A stretch of DNA of 32,410 nucleotides from Thamnocephalis sphaerospora (Eukaryota > Zoopagomycota > Zoopagomycetes > Zoopagales > Sigmoideomycetaceae), in contig KZ992548.1 of NCBI GenBank assembly GCA_003614735.1, forward strand, positions 1-32,410, read 5' to 3'. Below, piece by piece: positions 10,320 to 18,589 of the stretch (positions are counted from its first letter, which is position 1; every line of letters starts with the position of its first letter). The position numbers and the translations under genes were made by a program. The notes under the pieces were generated by a model, which saw only the letters and a list, made by a program, of their open reading frames with translations, was not told the origin of the DNA and did no database searches.

Positions 10320-11936
10320 ATGCATTACACCGCTGCCATTTTTCTGCTGATTGCCAGCTGCACTATCGTGACCGTAGACGCTGCTCCCACCAGTGACAGC
10401 ATTGTGCGCCGAACCTTTTTTGGCTCGCGAGGCGGCTCTGCGGCAGACTGCGGCAACTCCATTCCCTTCAAGGGATACCACCGGCCAAGACCAAGACCGT
10501 GCGGATCAAGGCTAGTACCATGCAATCCCAGGCCGGTGCCATGTGGTTCTGGGCCAAAGCCGTGCGAGCCCAAGCCGAACCCGTGCGGGTCTGGGCCAGG
10601 CCCATGCGAGCCTTCTTTGCCTTCCGACCACTGTCAGTACGGCAGCAGCCCTGATGGCAGCTGCCTGGCACCTCCGCAGCCTACGCCTACGCCGGCACCC
10701 GTGCCTGGTGGAGAAGAAACATCCGGCGGAGAGATTCCAACGCCAACTCCTGAGCCACAGCCGACGCCGACACCAACGCCAACACCGCCCAGCAATAGTT
10801 GTCAATACGGCAGCGTTCCAGACGGTGGCTGCTTGCCACCTCCGGCATCTACGCCTGCTCCAGTGCCCGGTGGCGAAGAAACCTCTGGCGGAGAAAACCC
10901 AACGCCGACGCCAGAGCCAGAGCCGACACCGGCACCGGCACCGCCATCAAATAACGGAACAGTCCCCACCACGCCATGCCAGTACGGCAGTAACCCCGAT
11001 GGCAGCTGTTTACCGCCCCCGCAGCCAACGCCTCCATCGGTGCCACAGCCAGCGCCTAGTGGTAGCGAGTCATCTGGCGGAGAGGTTCCAACGCCCACTC
11101 CCGAGCCGACACCGGCGCCGCCGTCAAATAACGGAACGGTACCTACCACGCCATGCCAGTACGGCAATAACTCCGATGGTAGCTGCTTGCCGCCTCCACA
11201 GCCCACACCTGCGCCCACGCCGGAACCGACACCAACTCCTGTGCCTACGCCAGAGCCAACGCCAACCCCCGTGCCCACACCAGAGCCGACTATTCAACCA
11301 ACACCACCGTCCGGTGGCGAGGAGTCCGCTGGTGGTGAGACACCCAGGCCTACTCCAACGCCAGTACCCGAGCCTACGCCAGTAGCGCCGCCAAACAACG
11401 GCACGACACCAAGTGTTCCTTGCAAGCATGGCAGTAACCCTGATGGCAGCTGCCTTCCGCCTTCGGAGCCTACACCAGTGCCAGAACCGGTACCCACGCC
11501 GCAGCCTTCACCCAAGCCATGCGAACCTGGTGAGAGCGGCGATGGTAAGGGACCGTGCAAGGACAAGAAGCCATGCGAGCCGAAAAAGGGAGGCAAAAAG
11601 CACAACGATAAGGACAAGCACAAGGGAAAGGGTCGCTGCAAGGATAATGGACCATGCAAGGACGACGATGACGACGCTGATGATTCCGATGGCGGACACA
11701 AGAGCAAGGGCAAGGACAAGGAGTCTCACGAGCCTAGAAGGGATGATAAGAAGAGGCACGATGGAGGCCATGATGGCGGAAAGCGTCCATGCAAAGACAA
11801 ATCGTGCAAGCCCAAGCCCAAGCCCAAGCCATGCGATACCGACAAGGGTGGCAACAAGAACCCGTGCAAGGACAAAGGTCCGTGTGAATCCAAGCCAAAG
11901 CCATGCGAGATCGGTGAAAGCAAGGGTCCCTGCTAG
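10320..11936 (+). CDS. Secreted Pro/Thr/Glu-rich protein with five Cys modules and a charged Lys/Cys tail
   Basis: 538 aa, intronless. Residues 1-22 are a clear signal peptide ([21 protein letters not shown] followed by APT). Residues about 55-100 carry a PC repeat: PCGS, PCNP, PCEP every 6-8 residues. Then come five modules of the form C-[QK]-[YH]-G-[SN]-x-x-D-G-[SG]-C-L, near residues 104, 160, 219, 278 and 367, separated by Pro-Thr-Glu spacers (PTPTPEP type) and SGGE motifs. From about residue 400 it becomes Lys/Asp/Gly-rich, with repeated PCKDK, PCEP and a run of Asp, ending in GPC. There is no transmembrane segment or obvious GPI signal. I do not recognise a catalytic domain. The likely role is structural or cell-wall/matrix, with disulphides from the regularly spaced Cys. 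The third-base variation between modules shows old duplications under protein-level constraint. Confidence 0.85.
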   Translation: MHYTAAIFLLIASCTIVTVDAAPTSDSIVRRTFFGSRGGSAADCGNSIPFKGYHRPRPRPCGSRLVPCNPRPVPCGSGPKPCEPKPNPCGSGPGPCEPSLPSDHCQYGSSPDGSCLAPPQPTPTPAPVPGGEETSGGEIPTPTPEPQPTPTPTPTPPSNSCQYGSVPDGGCLPPPASTPAPVPGGEETSGGENPTPTPEPEPTPAPAPPSNNGTVPTTPCQYGSNPDGSCLPPPQPTPPSVPQPAPSGSESSGGEVPTPTPEPTPAPPSNNGTVPTTPCQYGNNSDGSCLPPPQPTPAPTPEPTPTPVPTPEPTPTPVPTPEPTIQPTPPSGGEESAGGETPRPTPTPVPEPTPVAPPNNGTTPSVPCKHGSNPDGSCLPPSEPTPVPEPVPTPQPSPKPCEPGESGDGKGPCKDKKPCEPKKGGKKHNDKDKHKGKGRCKDNGPCKDDDDDADDSDGGHKSKGKDKESHEPRRDDKKRHDGGHDGGKRPCKDKSCKPKPKPKPCDTDKGGNKNPCKDKGPCESKPKPCEIGESKGPC

Positions 11937-12231
11937 GCCAGGTACAGCATGACACCAAGGAAGCGCATCGAAATGACGCGCTTAGTCGTGATCGGATGCG
12001 ATACTGCATTCAGAATATAGCACATTATTTGCATGGGCCACCTTAGCGTTGTGGAACACGCTTCATAGACCCGCTGCTTGAGAATCAAATTTCACCTGTA
12101 GACGATCAGCTAATTAGTTTGTGCATCTACGCCGGTCTGACATCTATTCCGTCGAGCTGCTATTGTTCAATGCATAATTCGCTGAGACTACAGGCCGATC
12201 ATGTGCTTGCGAATGATTCCTGTAAAACATT
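11937..12231. other. Intergenic 3' flank of the secreted-protein gene
   Basis: I see no gene or strong signal here; it is the 3' flank of the secreted-protein gene, ending at the first copy of the upstream duplication. Confidence 0.4.
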
Positions 12232-12383
12232 TGCGAACAATAGAATAAGCTCGCCATTTGGTTGATTGCGACTGGACCGTTACCATAAGCTGCCATGCCA
12301 AATGTCATCATTGCACTTGAGCTATCGGCTTTGCACGTTTCGATTTCCAGTAGCCATGCCGCCTGCATGTCACTTGGCTTTGT
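12232..12383 (+). repeat. Direct duplication upstream of the 14-mer repeat gene, copy 1
   Basis: This stretch matches 12472-12613 in the same orientation over about 140 bp. Shared landmarks in order: GCGAAnAnTAnAATA, CTCGCCnTTTGGTnGATT, AGCTGCCATGC, AAATGTC, ATTGCACTTG, GCTTTG, TTTnGATTTnnAGTAGCCATGCCG and CTGCA. The copies differ by many substitutions and small indels, so the duplication is old. No coding potential is convincing on either strand. Confidence 0.8.
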
Positions 12384-12471
12384 GCGTGCAAGGGTGTGCT
12401 GGTTTGGCACTAATCCCGCAGCGTCCGTGATGTCTGCTACGCGGCATTTCTGGGTGAGTCTGCAGAACAAC

Positions 12472-12613
12472 AGCGAATAGTAAAATAGACTCGCCGTTTG
12501 GTCGATTATGGCAGGTAAAAGCTGCCATGCTAAATGTCTTGTATTGCACTTGGACTATTAGCTTTGTGCATTTTGATTTTTAGTAGCCATGCCGTCTGCA
12601 CATTGTCTGGATT
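12472..12613 (+). repeat. Direct duplication upstream of the 14-mer repeat gene, copy 2
   Basis: Second copy of the element at 12232-12383, starting 240 bp further on and ending about 160 bp before the ATG of the 14-residue repeat gene. Its position suggests a duplicated promoter segment or the remnant of a duplicated gene end; the sequence alone does not decide. Confidence 0.8.
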
Positions 12614-12770
12614 TTCACGGCCAAGGTCACGTTACGCGCAAACGTGTTAAATAGATGGCTGCCCGACGGCCAAAGTCCGTTGTCATCACTATCTAGCCAT
12701 TGTACTCTGCCACACTACATTCTGTCGCGAAAACAGACTCCACTTGTCACACTGCACTTGTCAAACTACG

Positions 12771-13364
12771 ATGGCTAAAATCACACGTCCTATTGTCCGT
12801 GGTGCGGCCACAATGATCAAAGCCGGTCGCGCTATCGCCCGTGGTGCAGTCGCAATCGCCAAAGCGGGCTGCATCGTCGTTCGCCATGCAGCAGCAGCCG
12901 TGCTCAAGACAGGTTACGCACTTGCTCGCTGCGTACTAGCTGTGGCCAAGGTTGGCTGCGCCATCAGCCTTTGCGCGGTGGCTGCTGTCAAAGTAGGCTA
13001 TGCAGCTGCACTTTGTGCCATGGCTACAGTCAAAGCAGCATGCACCCTTGCCCTGTGCGCCATGACATTGGCCCAGACTACCTGTGTCGTCGTTTGCCAT
13101 TTTGCAGCGACGAAAAAGACCAAGCCTGCAGTTATCCGCAGCAGGATTGCCATTGCTAATGCGATGCGCGCAAGTGTTTGTTGCATGGTGTCCGCGGCCA
13201 AAGTTGGACGCGCTTCTATTACGCTTGTTGAAGCCACGACAAAGACGGGACATGCTATCGTCCTCTGTCCTGTGGCCGTGGTCATGCTGGCCTACACCAT
13301 TGCATTGTGCACCGTGATGACAGCCAATGCAGGATGCAGCGCTCTCATCAGTGCTGCGGCATAA
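12771..13364 (+). CDS. Protein built entirely of fourteen 14-residue Ala/Val/Cys-rich repeats
   Basis: 197 aa, intronless, ATG at 12771. After Met-Ala the whole protein divides into fourteen units of 14 residues (the third has 15, the last 12). A unit reads roughly K-[AVT]-G-x-A-[ILV]-x-[LR]-C-A-[VM]-A-x-[AV]; examples are KAGRAIARGAVAIA, KVGCAISLCAVAAV, KVGYAAALCAMATV and KTGHAIVLCPVAVV. Lys (or Asn/Gln/Met in divergent units) recurs every 14 residues, Gly at the third position, Cys often at the fourth and ninth. There is no signal peptide in the usual sense, although the chain is very hydrophobic. Central units are regular; units 8-10 are more degenerate and more basic (KKTK). I know no family with this exact period. 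If helical, 14 residues give just under four turns, so the Lys would form a slowly turning stripe on an otherwise apolar rod. A membrane-associated, amyloid-like or surface-active role is possible but unproven. Confidence 0.75.
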   Translation: MAKITRPIVRGAATMIKAGRAIARGAVAIAKAGCIVVRHAAAAVLKTGYALARCVLAVAKVGCAISLCAVAAVKVGYAAALCAMATVKAACTLALCAMTLAQTTCVVVCHFAATKKTKPAVIRSRIAIANAMRASVCCMVSAAKVGRASITLVEATTKTGHAIVLCPVAVVMLAYTIALCTVMTANAGCSALISAAA

Positions 13365-13580
13365 GCTGCTCTATCTGCCGTGCCCTGCTGCTACCATATG
13401 ATATAGCTGCTACTCGCAATATTCTGCCAACAGGTTTGTGATTATTGTTGTCAACATCAAACGTTCGTCGACTCACCTGTGCGCTATCATCAGTAGACTC
13501 ATTGGCTTACGCGACACGCGTCAAATCGGCGCGCGTCGTTGGCTTTTATATGCGCGCGAGCACAGCAAGTAGTAAGCGGC

Positions 13581-13590
13581 CGTATATACT
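13581..13590 (+). promoter_or_regulatory. TATA-like element before the tentative small gene at 13642
   Basis: cgtatatact lies about 55 bp before the ATG at 13642; a second AT-rich element (cttttatatg) lies near 13542. Either could serve a small downstream gene. Confidence 0.3.
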
Positions 13591-13641
13591 AGCATATAGG
13601 CACGCGTGTACTGATACATAGTGATTGCCAGCTAGATTTGC

Positions 13642-13915
13642 ATGTCCACGCTACACACAAGGATCTGCAAGGCGTTCAAGCCATATGCAGTCGTCAATGC
13701 AGCGTCCGTTAAGGTGCAATACGCGATACAACTCAAATATAGGTAGGCCATCCCAACAGAAAGCCGTGCACGCTACCATCGCCCTTGCTTACATTGCGCA
13801 CTGTATTTGCAGTAAAAAATGGCGTGGTCATCATCGGTGTGCGATAGTTGTAGGTCAGCAGATGCAATGTAACTCTGGCACCAGCGTCAAGCCACACACA
13901 ACAGCACCATATTAG
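13642..13915 (+). CDS. Tentative small Ala/Val/Cys-rich protein, two exons
   Basis: Proposed exons 13642-13713 and 13760-13915 (GTGCAA donor, AACAG acceptor, 46-nt intron) give 75 aa. The junction joins KPYAVVNAASVK to KAVHATIALAYIAHCIC, which looks like two 14-residue units of the type in the neighbouring repeat protein (Lys followed by Ala/Val/Ile and Cys). The remaining 35 residues are basic and unlike the repeat. This rests on composition, a TATA-like element and acceptable splice sites only; the frame may be chance. Confidence 0.3.
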
Positions 13916-14202
13916 CAGCCGCTGTAACCATTGCTTTCTTTTCCCTTGCTCTTTATATGTTGTACTATCAGTTCCATACTTTTGTACCTTTAGTAACATA
14001 TCATATCAATTGATGAAAATACATCTAGTTATTTACCAAAACATGCTCAGCGTGTCTTGACAATCACTAAAAGCCGCCTCTATGTTCAGTAGCACACTCA
14101 TCTTGAACGCCTTATGGCACATACACAGCAGACATGCAGAGATGGCACTTGCGGCAGCAACGCACATCTACAGACGAGCTACTCGCGGTGTGAAGGCACG
14201 TG
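13916..14202. other. Intergenic, no supported gene
   Basis: An AT-rich stretch near 13970-14040 and short open frames only. I see no gene or signal here that I can support. Confidence 0.4.
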
Positions 14203-14535
14203 ATGGGCGATATCATTGTTGCAATCGTTGTCGTTTCTGTTTGCATCACAATTGCTGTCCAGCGTGCGCGCAAAAGCATCCATGCTGCACGTAAACGCAC
14301 ATTTGCGCGGCACATACCCTCCGTTTCCGCATCGCTGTTGGCCAGCTCTGGACTGCCGCCAAGTTCGCTGTTCAGTCGTGACAGAGTAAATTAGAGAACA
14401 CATAAGTACCGCAGACGACGAGATGACGTACAGGTCGGCCAAGGCTGCGGCGGAGGCGGCAGGCAGCGCTTTGCTAACCCAACATATGAACACGTCGATA
14501 GCATCAGCCACGCGAACCAACTTGTTGGTGAGTGA
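14203..14535 (+). CDS. Tentative small single-pass membrane protein with an NPTY tail motif
   Basis: Proposed exons 14203-14385 and 14434-14535 (GTAAAT donor, GTACAG acceptor, 48-nt intron) give 94 aa. Residues 4-19 (IIVAIVVVSVCITIAV) form one transmembrane segment near the N-terminus, directly followed by a basic stretch (QRARKSIHAARKR), as in proteins with the C-terminus in the cytosol. The second exon contributes a Gly-rich linker and FANPTYEHVDS, an NPxY-like endocytic or adaptor motif. An upstream exon coding for an outer domain is possible, because the ATG sits close to a possible acceptor. No homologue recognised; an overlapping minus-strand open frame is also present but lacks an ATG at its start. 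Confidence 0.35.
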
Positions 14536-15254
14536 AGCTGGCATGCCATTGGCTTCACTGGTGGACCTCAGGAGCCAAATACGTGCACTCACGCGATGAC
14601 GCTACGGCAGTGACTTGAGAGGCGGAACAGGGTAGCAGAGGTAATGTCAGAGGTGTTAATGGTGACATTGCGGTGTTTTCGATGGCAGCTGTCCGCCAGA
14701 CGCCATACCGGTATCAAATGAGCAGCTTTAGTGTCTTGCAAGAAAACGGCACCAACTAGCACAAGCAGCTAGCCTACCTCCTTCAAAAGCATAGTAAATA
14801 TATTTACCGTTGTTCAGCCGCCATGAAAGCAGCAGCCGGATAACCACTTTTCTTTCTCACTTTCTCTACTCCCTTTCACGACTATGATCAAGGCAAACCG
14901 ATACATCTCCACCCAAACTGATCAAGTGAATGTAGCGTAAGTGCGTTGCTTTTTCCAACAATTTACATTGATGCAAAGGTTGAAACCAATTAAACAGTCG
15001 CCCAGGTTGCACATGTCCAAGTAGTGCATCTGCAAAGGTTAGCAACAACGCTCTAGCCATGGATTTTGCAACGCTAGCTTTACAACGCTTTCGGTAGCTA
15101 CTTATTACAACGCCGTTGGCCACCACTCGCGGCGCTTTCACCACCGCCTCTTCTCCATTGACATTCTACTGCAACACAATCCGCTGGCCCGCGTGGAATA
15201 CATCCTTTGAGGCTGTCCTAACAAATAGCGCTACCAGATTTGCACACAGACACC
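14536..15254. other. Intergenic, no supported gene
   Basis: About 0.7 kb before the module-protein gene. A 92-codon open frame on the minus strand (14866-15144) starts with GTG and resembles nothing I know. The last 30 bp give a favourable CACCATGG start context for the gene at 15255. Confidence 0.4.
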
Positions 15255-17409
15255 ATGGCCAAAGTTGGCGGAAATGTTCCGACTGCCGAGGGGCTAGTTG
15301 AAGCAGAAAGGTCCATCCGGAATGCGCACATATCGCTGGACCTGGACATTGCCAACAGACCTGACTCTGGCATTAAAATCATTCGACATACATACTATGC
15401 TGCCGATGGAGCATGCACCACTCTGCCAGATGTCATTGTCGAGGCCGGGAGTACAACAAAGGCTGTGTTCAAGGCTGTAGACAACAAGCATCGGCTCAAG
15501 GGCTGCTTGCTTTACCAAATCGTACGCGCAGATGCTGCACCTTCATCCGCTAACGATCTGTATTTGCTGTTGGCCTGGAGGATCAAACCGGGCGGCAATG
15601 CATACATGATGCTCGATCTGCTGGAAAACAGAAAAGGCGTAATTGTCTGGGATACCAGGCGTTTGGAGAGCCACTACAAGGAGTACATCAGAGAACAATT
15701 ACAGACTACCAAAAGCGCACAGACTCGCACATGGGCAATGGACAATGACAGTGCCTTTACCGTGCGTGTCAACATGAATGACGCGTGCATTGGTAGCATG
15801 AAAGTGGACATTATCAAGGCAGAGAGTCCATTGGATGAAAAAAGGCCGTTTTTCGTAAGCCCTCAAAGGTATACACGCTGCACTGTTTATACGCTGTTCT
15901 CGATGCTAATATACCCTTGCATATCGCAAATAGATGCGATACTATTAGCTGGAGTACAATTGGTACGTGCTTCATCCACTGATTAGCTTTAGGAGTATGC
16001 ACCGCGTAGGCTAACGGCTACACCAACATCCGCATAATGCTAAACAGATGGAACATCTGCGTATAACAACCCGTCAGTCAGCTATCTGTTTGGTAGCAGT
16101 GTCGACATAAGCGTTCATAATAATTGCGACAACCTGCTGCTGTGCAATCCAAGCATTAGTGTATTGAAGGGAAAACACAAGTCTGACAGTCTGAGAGACA
16201 TTACGCCACATGAAGACAGGGTGATCAAGTTAAAGTCGGCATCCATGATTCGTGGACGCACACATGGCTGCATAGTTTATGAATTGGTGGAATTCAGCGG
16301 CCTTGCACCGGTTATTTGGAATCGCCGGACATTTCTTGTCATTGACGTAATCACCGTGCCCAATGCCGCGGAAAAACGCAAGGTTGCCGTTCAACTGTTC
16401 ACCGCTTTGGGCCCAAGCTTTTCGGCTGCAAACGATGGACTACCCGAAAAAGCACACAGAGATGTTTTCTGCCAATATATGACTACACATGGCCGGCCAT
16501 TCACTTACCGCATGGACAAGATGAATCTGAAGCTGGATTTGTCATTCGACCGCGAGAGACATGCAAGACTATATGTTAGACTTTCGCAGGTGTCACGGTG
16601 CCCGCAAGAAGATAAGCCATTGTTCTTTGCAGTCGAAAAAATCTGGTAAGTTGCAACCCTTTTTTCATCGAGCATGCTCGTTGACTCGTTACGCTGGCCA
16701 ACATAGCGCACCCTCGTCGTCTGTTCTTGAAGCCATTCAAAATGCGCTTAGAAATTTGGACAAGCATTTGCATCATCGGCTACGTCTTTGTGAGAACAAG
16801 ACCAATGGACCCAGGGGTGAAAAGAATGGCTTCATTCTGGAGCAGCTTTACCCAGATAAGGAGGAATCATTCAAGGAGTTTCATATTGGCTGCACAAATA
16901 GTCGCCTACGTAGCGGCGAGGCTTACCTGCACGGACTACCTGTACCCAAGGACAAGCAAAGCGATCTGTATATCCACATGATTGAGCCAGTTGCGCATTT
17001 CGATGACGGTTTTGTATGTTTACTTGTGTTGATGCAGAACATGGACGCATCGCTTGTCAATAGCACTAGCGATAGCAGCAAGCCCCCAATTCAGGGCTAC
17101 ACTGCTTTGATACTGTACACACCCAAGCACAAAGGAGAAGACGCGACAGACTTGGTGAAATATCTCCTCACCTACGCCAAGATGCCCCCTAACAGTAGCT
17201 ATGACGCTGGACATTTGATGGACCGTGAAATTCAATTTCCAGGCGAAAAAGCGCACCTATGTGTATACCAGGCTGCTGCACCGCCGCATGTATTGGCGGT
17301 TTCACTGGAAAATTCGCTGGGTCATAATGTAAGCTGCGCGTTAATTGGATTATACAGTGCGGTTGGCTCACCCATTCCGCGACATCGGCTGAAAGGCACT
17401 GCACGCTAA
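15255..17409 (+). CDS. Three-module protein of unknown family, four exons
   Basis: Exons 15255-15868, 15934-15962 (29 nt), 16048-16645 and 16707-17409 keep phase at every junction (GTATAC, GTACGT and GTAAGT donors) and give 647 aa with no signal peptide or membrane segment. It reads as three modules of about 200 residues: roughly 15-210, 215-410 and 415-640. Modules 1 and 2 share an order of motifs: an ISLDLDIANR/VDISVHNN beta strand, a GS or HE turn, KGCLLYQI/HGCIVYEL, a hydrophobic LYLLLAW/FLVIDV strand, and an acidic end LDEKRPFFV/QEDKPLFFA. Module 3 is more diverged. The strand pattern and module length faintly recall the actinoporin-like beta-sandwich superfamily of membrane-binding and lectin-like proteins, but no signature residue makes this firm, so no function is assigned. 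The next gene, 43 bp downstream, encodes one more related module. Confidence 0.7.
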
Positions 17410-17452
17410 GCAAAGTAACCATTTTGCTCACTGGAATTCAAGCAATTACCGC

Positions 17453-18031
17453 ATGTCTAAAGATTCGTATCCTACAGCGCCACCGCCACGCAGTATCCGT
17501 ATTAGTGTGCTCAACGTTCATGCTGGGCTTAAACTGCGTCTGATCGATTACATTGCTAGCGGAGTGCCTGTCAATAACATATCGAGCCAGGCGGTGTCGC
17601 ATGGCAGCGAGTTTGCGGCTTATTTCGAGTTTTCAGCGCAAGATTGTCGCTCCACCGTTCTTCTGCGGTTTGTTTTCGACAACGAAGCCTCCATTGGAAT
17701 GGATGTGCAAATCGACTTGGAATTACCAAGCTTCAGCGAAAACGGAAACAAGGCGCAGCAAACCACGATTATTCGCTACGTCGATAGCAACAATTGCACT
17801 GTAGCTGGGATGAAGCCTCACCGCCTGGATACAGTTTACAACATTGCTCCTGATGGAAGCGACGATAATTCTGATCAGCCAGAAATCTGCACGAATTGTA
17901 GCTTGATGGCACGCCAAGCACAATCACATATGCCCACCATTCCAGCGTATGCTGTGGCTATCCGTCATGGCTGTCGTAGCAATAGCTTGCTCAACTTTGA
18001 CGCATGCGTCACTATTGCTGAGAGCGCATAA
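17453..18031 (+). CDS. Single-module relative of the upstream three-module protein
   Basis: 192 aa, intronless, ATG at 17453, only 43 bp after the stop of the three-module gene. The first 110 residues follow the same plan as its modules: SIRISVLNVHAG, then SGVPVN, HGSEFAAYF, STVLLRFVF and GMDVQIDLELP. The C-terminal 60 residues are Cys-richer (ICTNCSLM, IRHGCRSNS) and have no counterpart upstream. The short gap leaves open whether it is a separate gene or a fourth module of the same transcript joined by a splice that skips the TAA; no strong donor before the stop supports a fusion. No signal peptide. Function unknown. Confidence 0.6.
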   Translation: MSKDSYPTAPPPRSIRISVLNVHAGLKLRLIDYIASGVPVNNISSQAVSHGSEFAAYFEFSAQDCRSTVLLRFVFDNEASIGMDVQIDLELPSFSENGNKAQQTTIIRYVDSNNCTVAGMKPHRLDTVYNIAPDGSDDNSDQPEICTNCSLMARQAQSHMPTIPAYAVAIRHGCRSNSLLNFDACVTIAESA

Positions 18032-18293
18032 TTGGCAGGTAGATACGGTGGAAAGATATGTGTATGCCGCTGATGACGCGGTACGGGTGTAAATTTAGAG
18101 TCTTGCTACGCATACGGCGTCGACTGTCCGAGCTACGGTGCATGTTAAACTTGTTCAGATGAGAATAAACGCTGTTGTTGCCGTCAGGAGCCAGGTCGGC
18201 CATTTCCCGTCGCGTTCTCGTGTTCCATTCGCAGCGTGCTGCTTCCCGCTTGCCAAGCAGCTCCAGTAGTAACCTCGTCAAGGCCGCGCGCAC
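18012..18293 (-). CDS. Possible terminal exon of an unidentified minus-strand gene
   Basis: A 93-codon open frame whose upstream end is closed by TGA, so it would be entered by splicing. Its sequence has the feel of a conserved protein: LLLELLGKREAARCEW, EMADLAPDGNNSVYSHL, NKFNMHRSSDSRRRM and KTLNLHPYRVISG. An ATG-initiated frame further up (from 18591, MMLANGQVDTRLLYADSF) could be an early exon, with the GT microsatellite inside an intron, but I could not connect the two with convincing splice sites. Its 3' end overlaps the convergent gene ending at 18031 by 20 bp. I do not recognise the family. Confidence 0.3.
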   Translation of the reverse strand: MRAALTRLLLELLGKREAARCEWNTRTRREMADLAPDGNNSVYSHLNKFNMHRSSDSRRRMRSKTLNLHPYRVISGIHISFHRIYLPIMRSQQ

Positions 18294-18403
18294 TCAACGA
18301 CCACACCTTGTGGCTCTTATCCTAAAATGCCCTTGCTAATGGAACGTATGTGCGTGGTAGGACGGCTGACATGCACGCGCTTATAAACTGTCTGCTCCAC
18401 GTG

Positions 18404-18405
<2 letters not shown>

Positions 18406-18435
<30 letters not shown>
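18406..18435. repeat. (TG)15 microsatellite
   Basis: An uninterrupted TG/CA dinucleotide run of 30 bp in the 560-bp gap before SPO11. It could lie in an intron or in the upstream region of SPO11 and is likely to vary in length between strains. Confidence 0.95.
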
Positions 18436-18436
<1 letters not shown>

Positions 18437-18589
18437 AACATTGCCCGCTGAGTAGGGGTGATTCGAGCGGAAAGATGTTTGTCAGCACTCATTCTATCCA
18501 TCACAAGCTGGACGGCACCAAGTGTTAGACATGCTCTAAAAGAATCGGCGTACAAAAGGCGAGTATCGACTTGTCCGTTAGCCAGCATC

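Noticed and set aside
10543-11385. 280-codon + frame and several minus frames inside the secreted-protein gene
   Set aside because: Produced by the repetitive Pro/Thr codons read in other frames; no signal peptide or independent start support.
12232-12613. CRISPR-like array or transposon ends in the duplicated region
   Set aside because: Only two diverged copies of about 140 bp, no short regular repeats and no inverted ends or target-site duplications seen.
14179-14592. 137-codon minus-strand frame over the tentative membrane-protein gene
   Set aside because: It starts with GTG rather than ATG, has no recognised motif, and overlaps the frame with the clearer TM and NPTY features; still, neither strand is proven.
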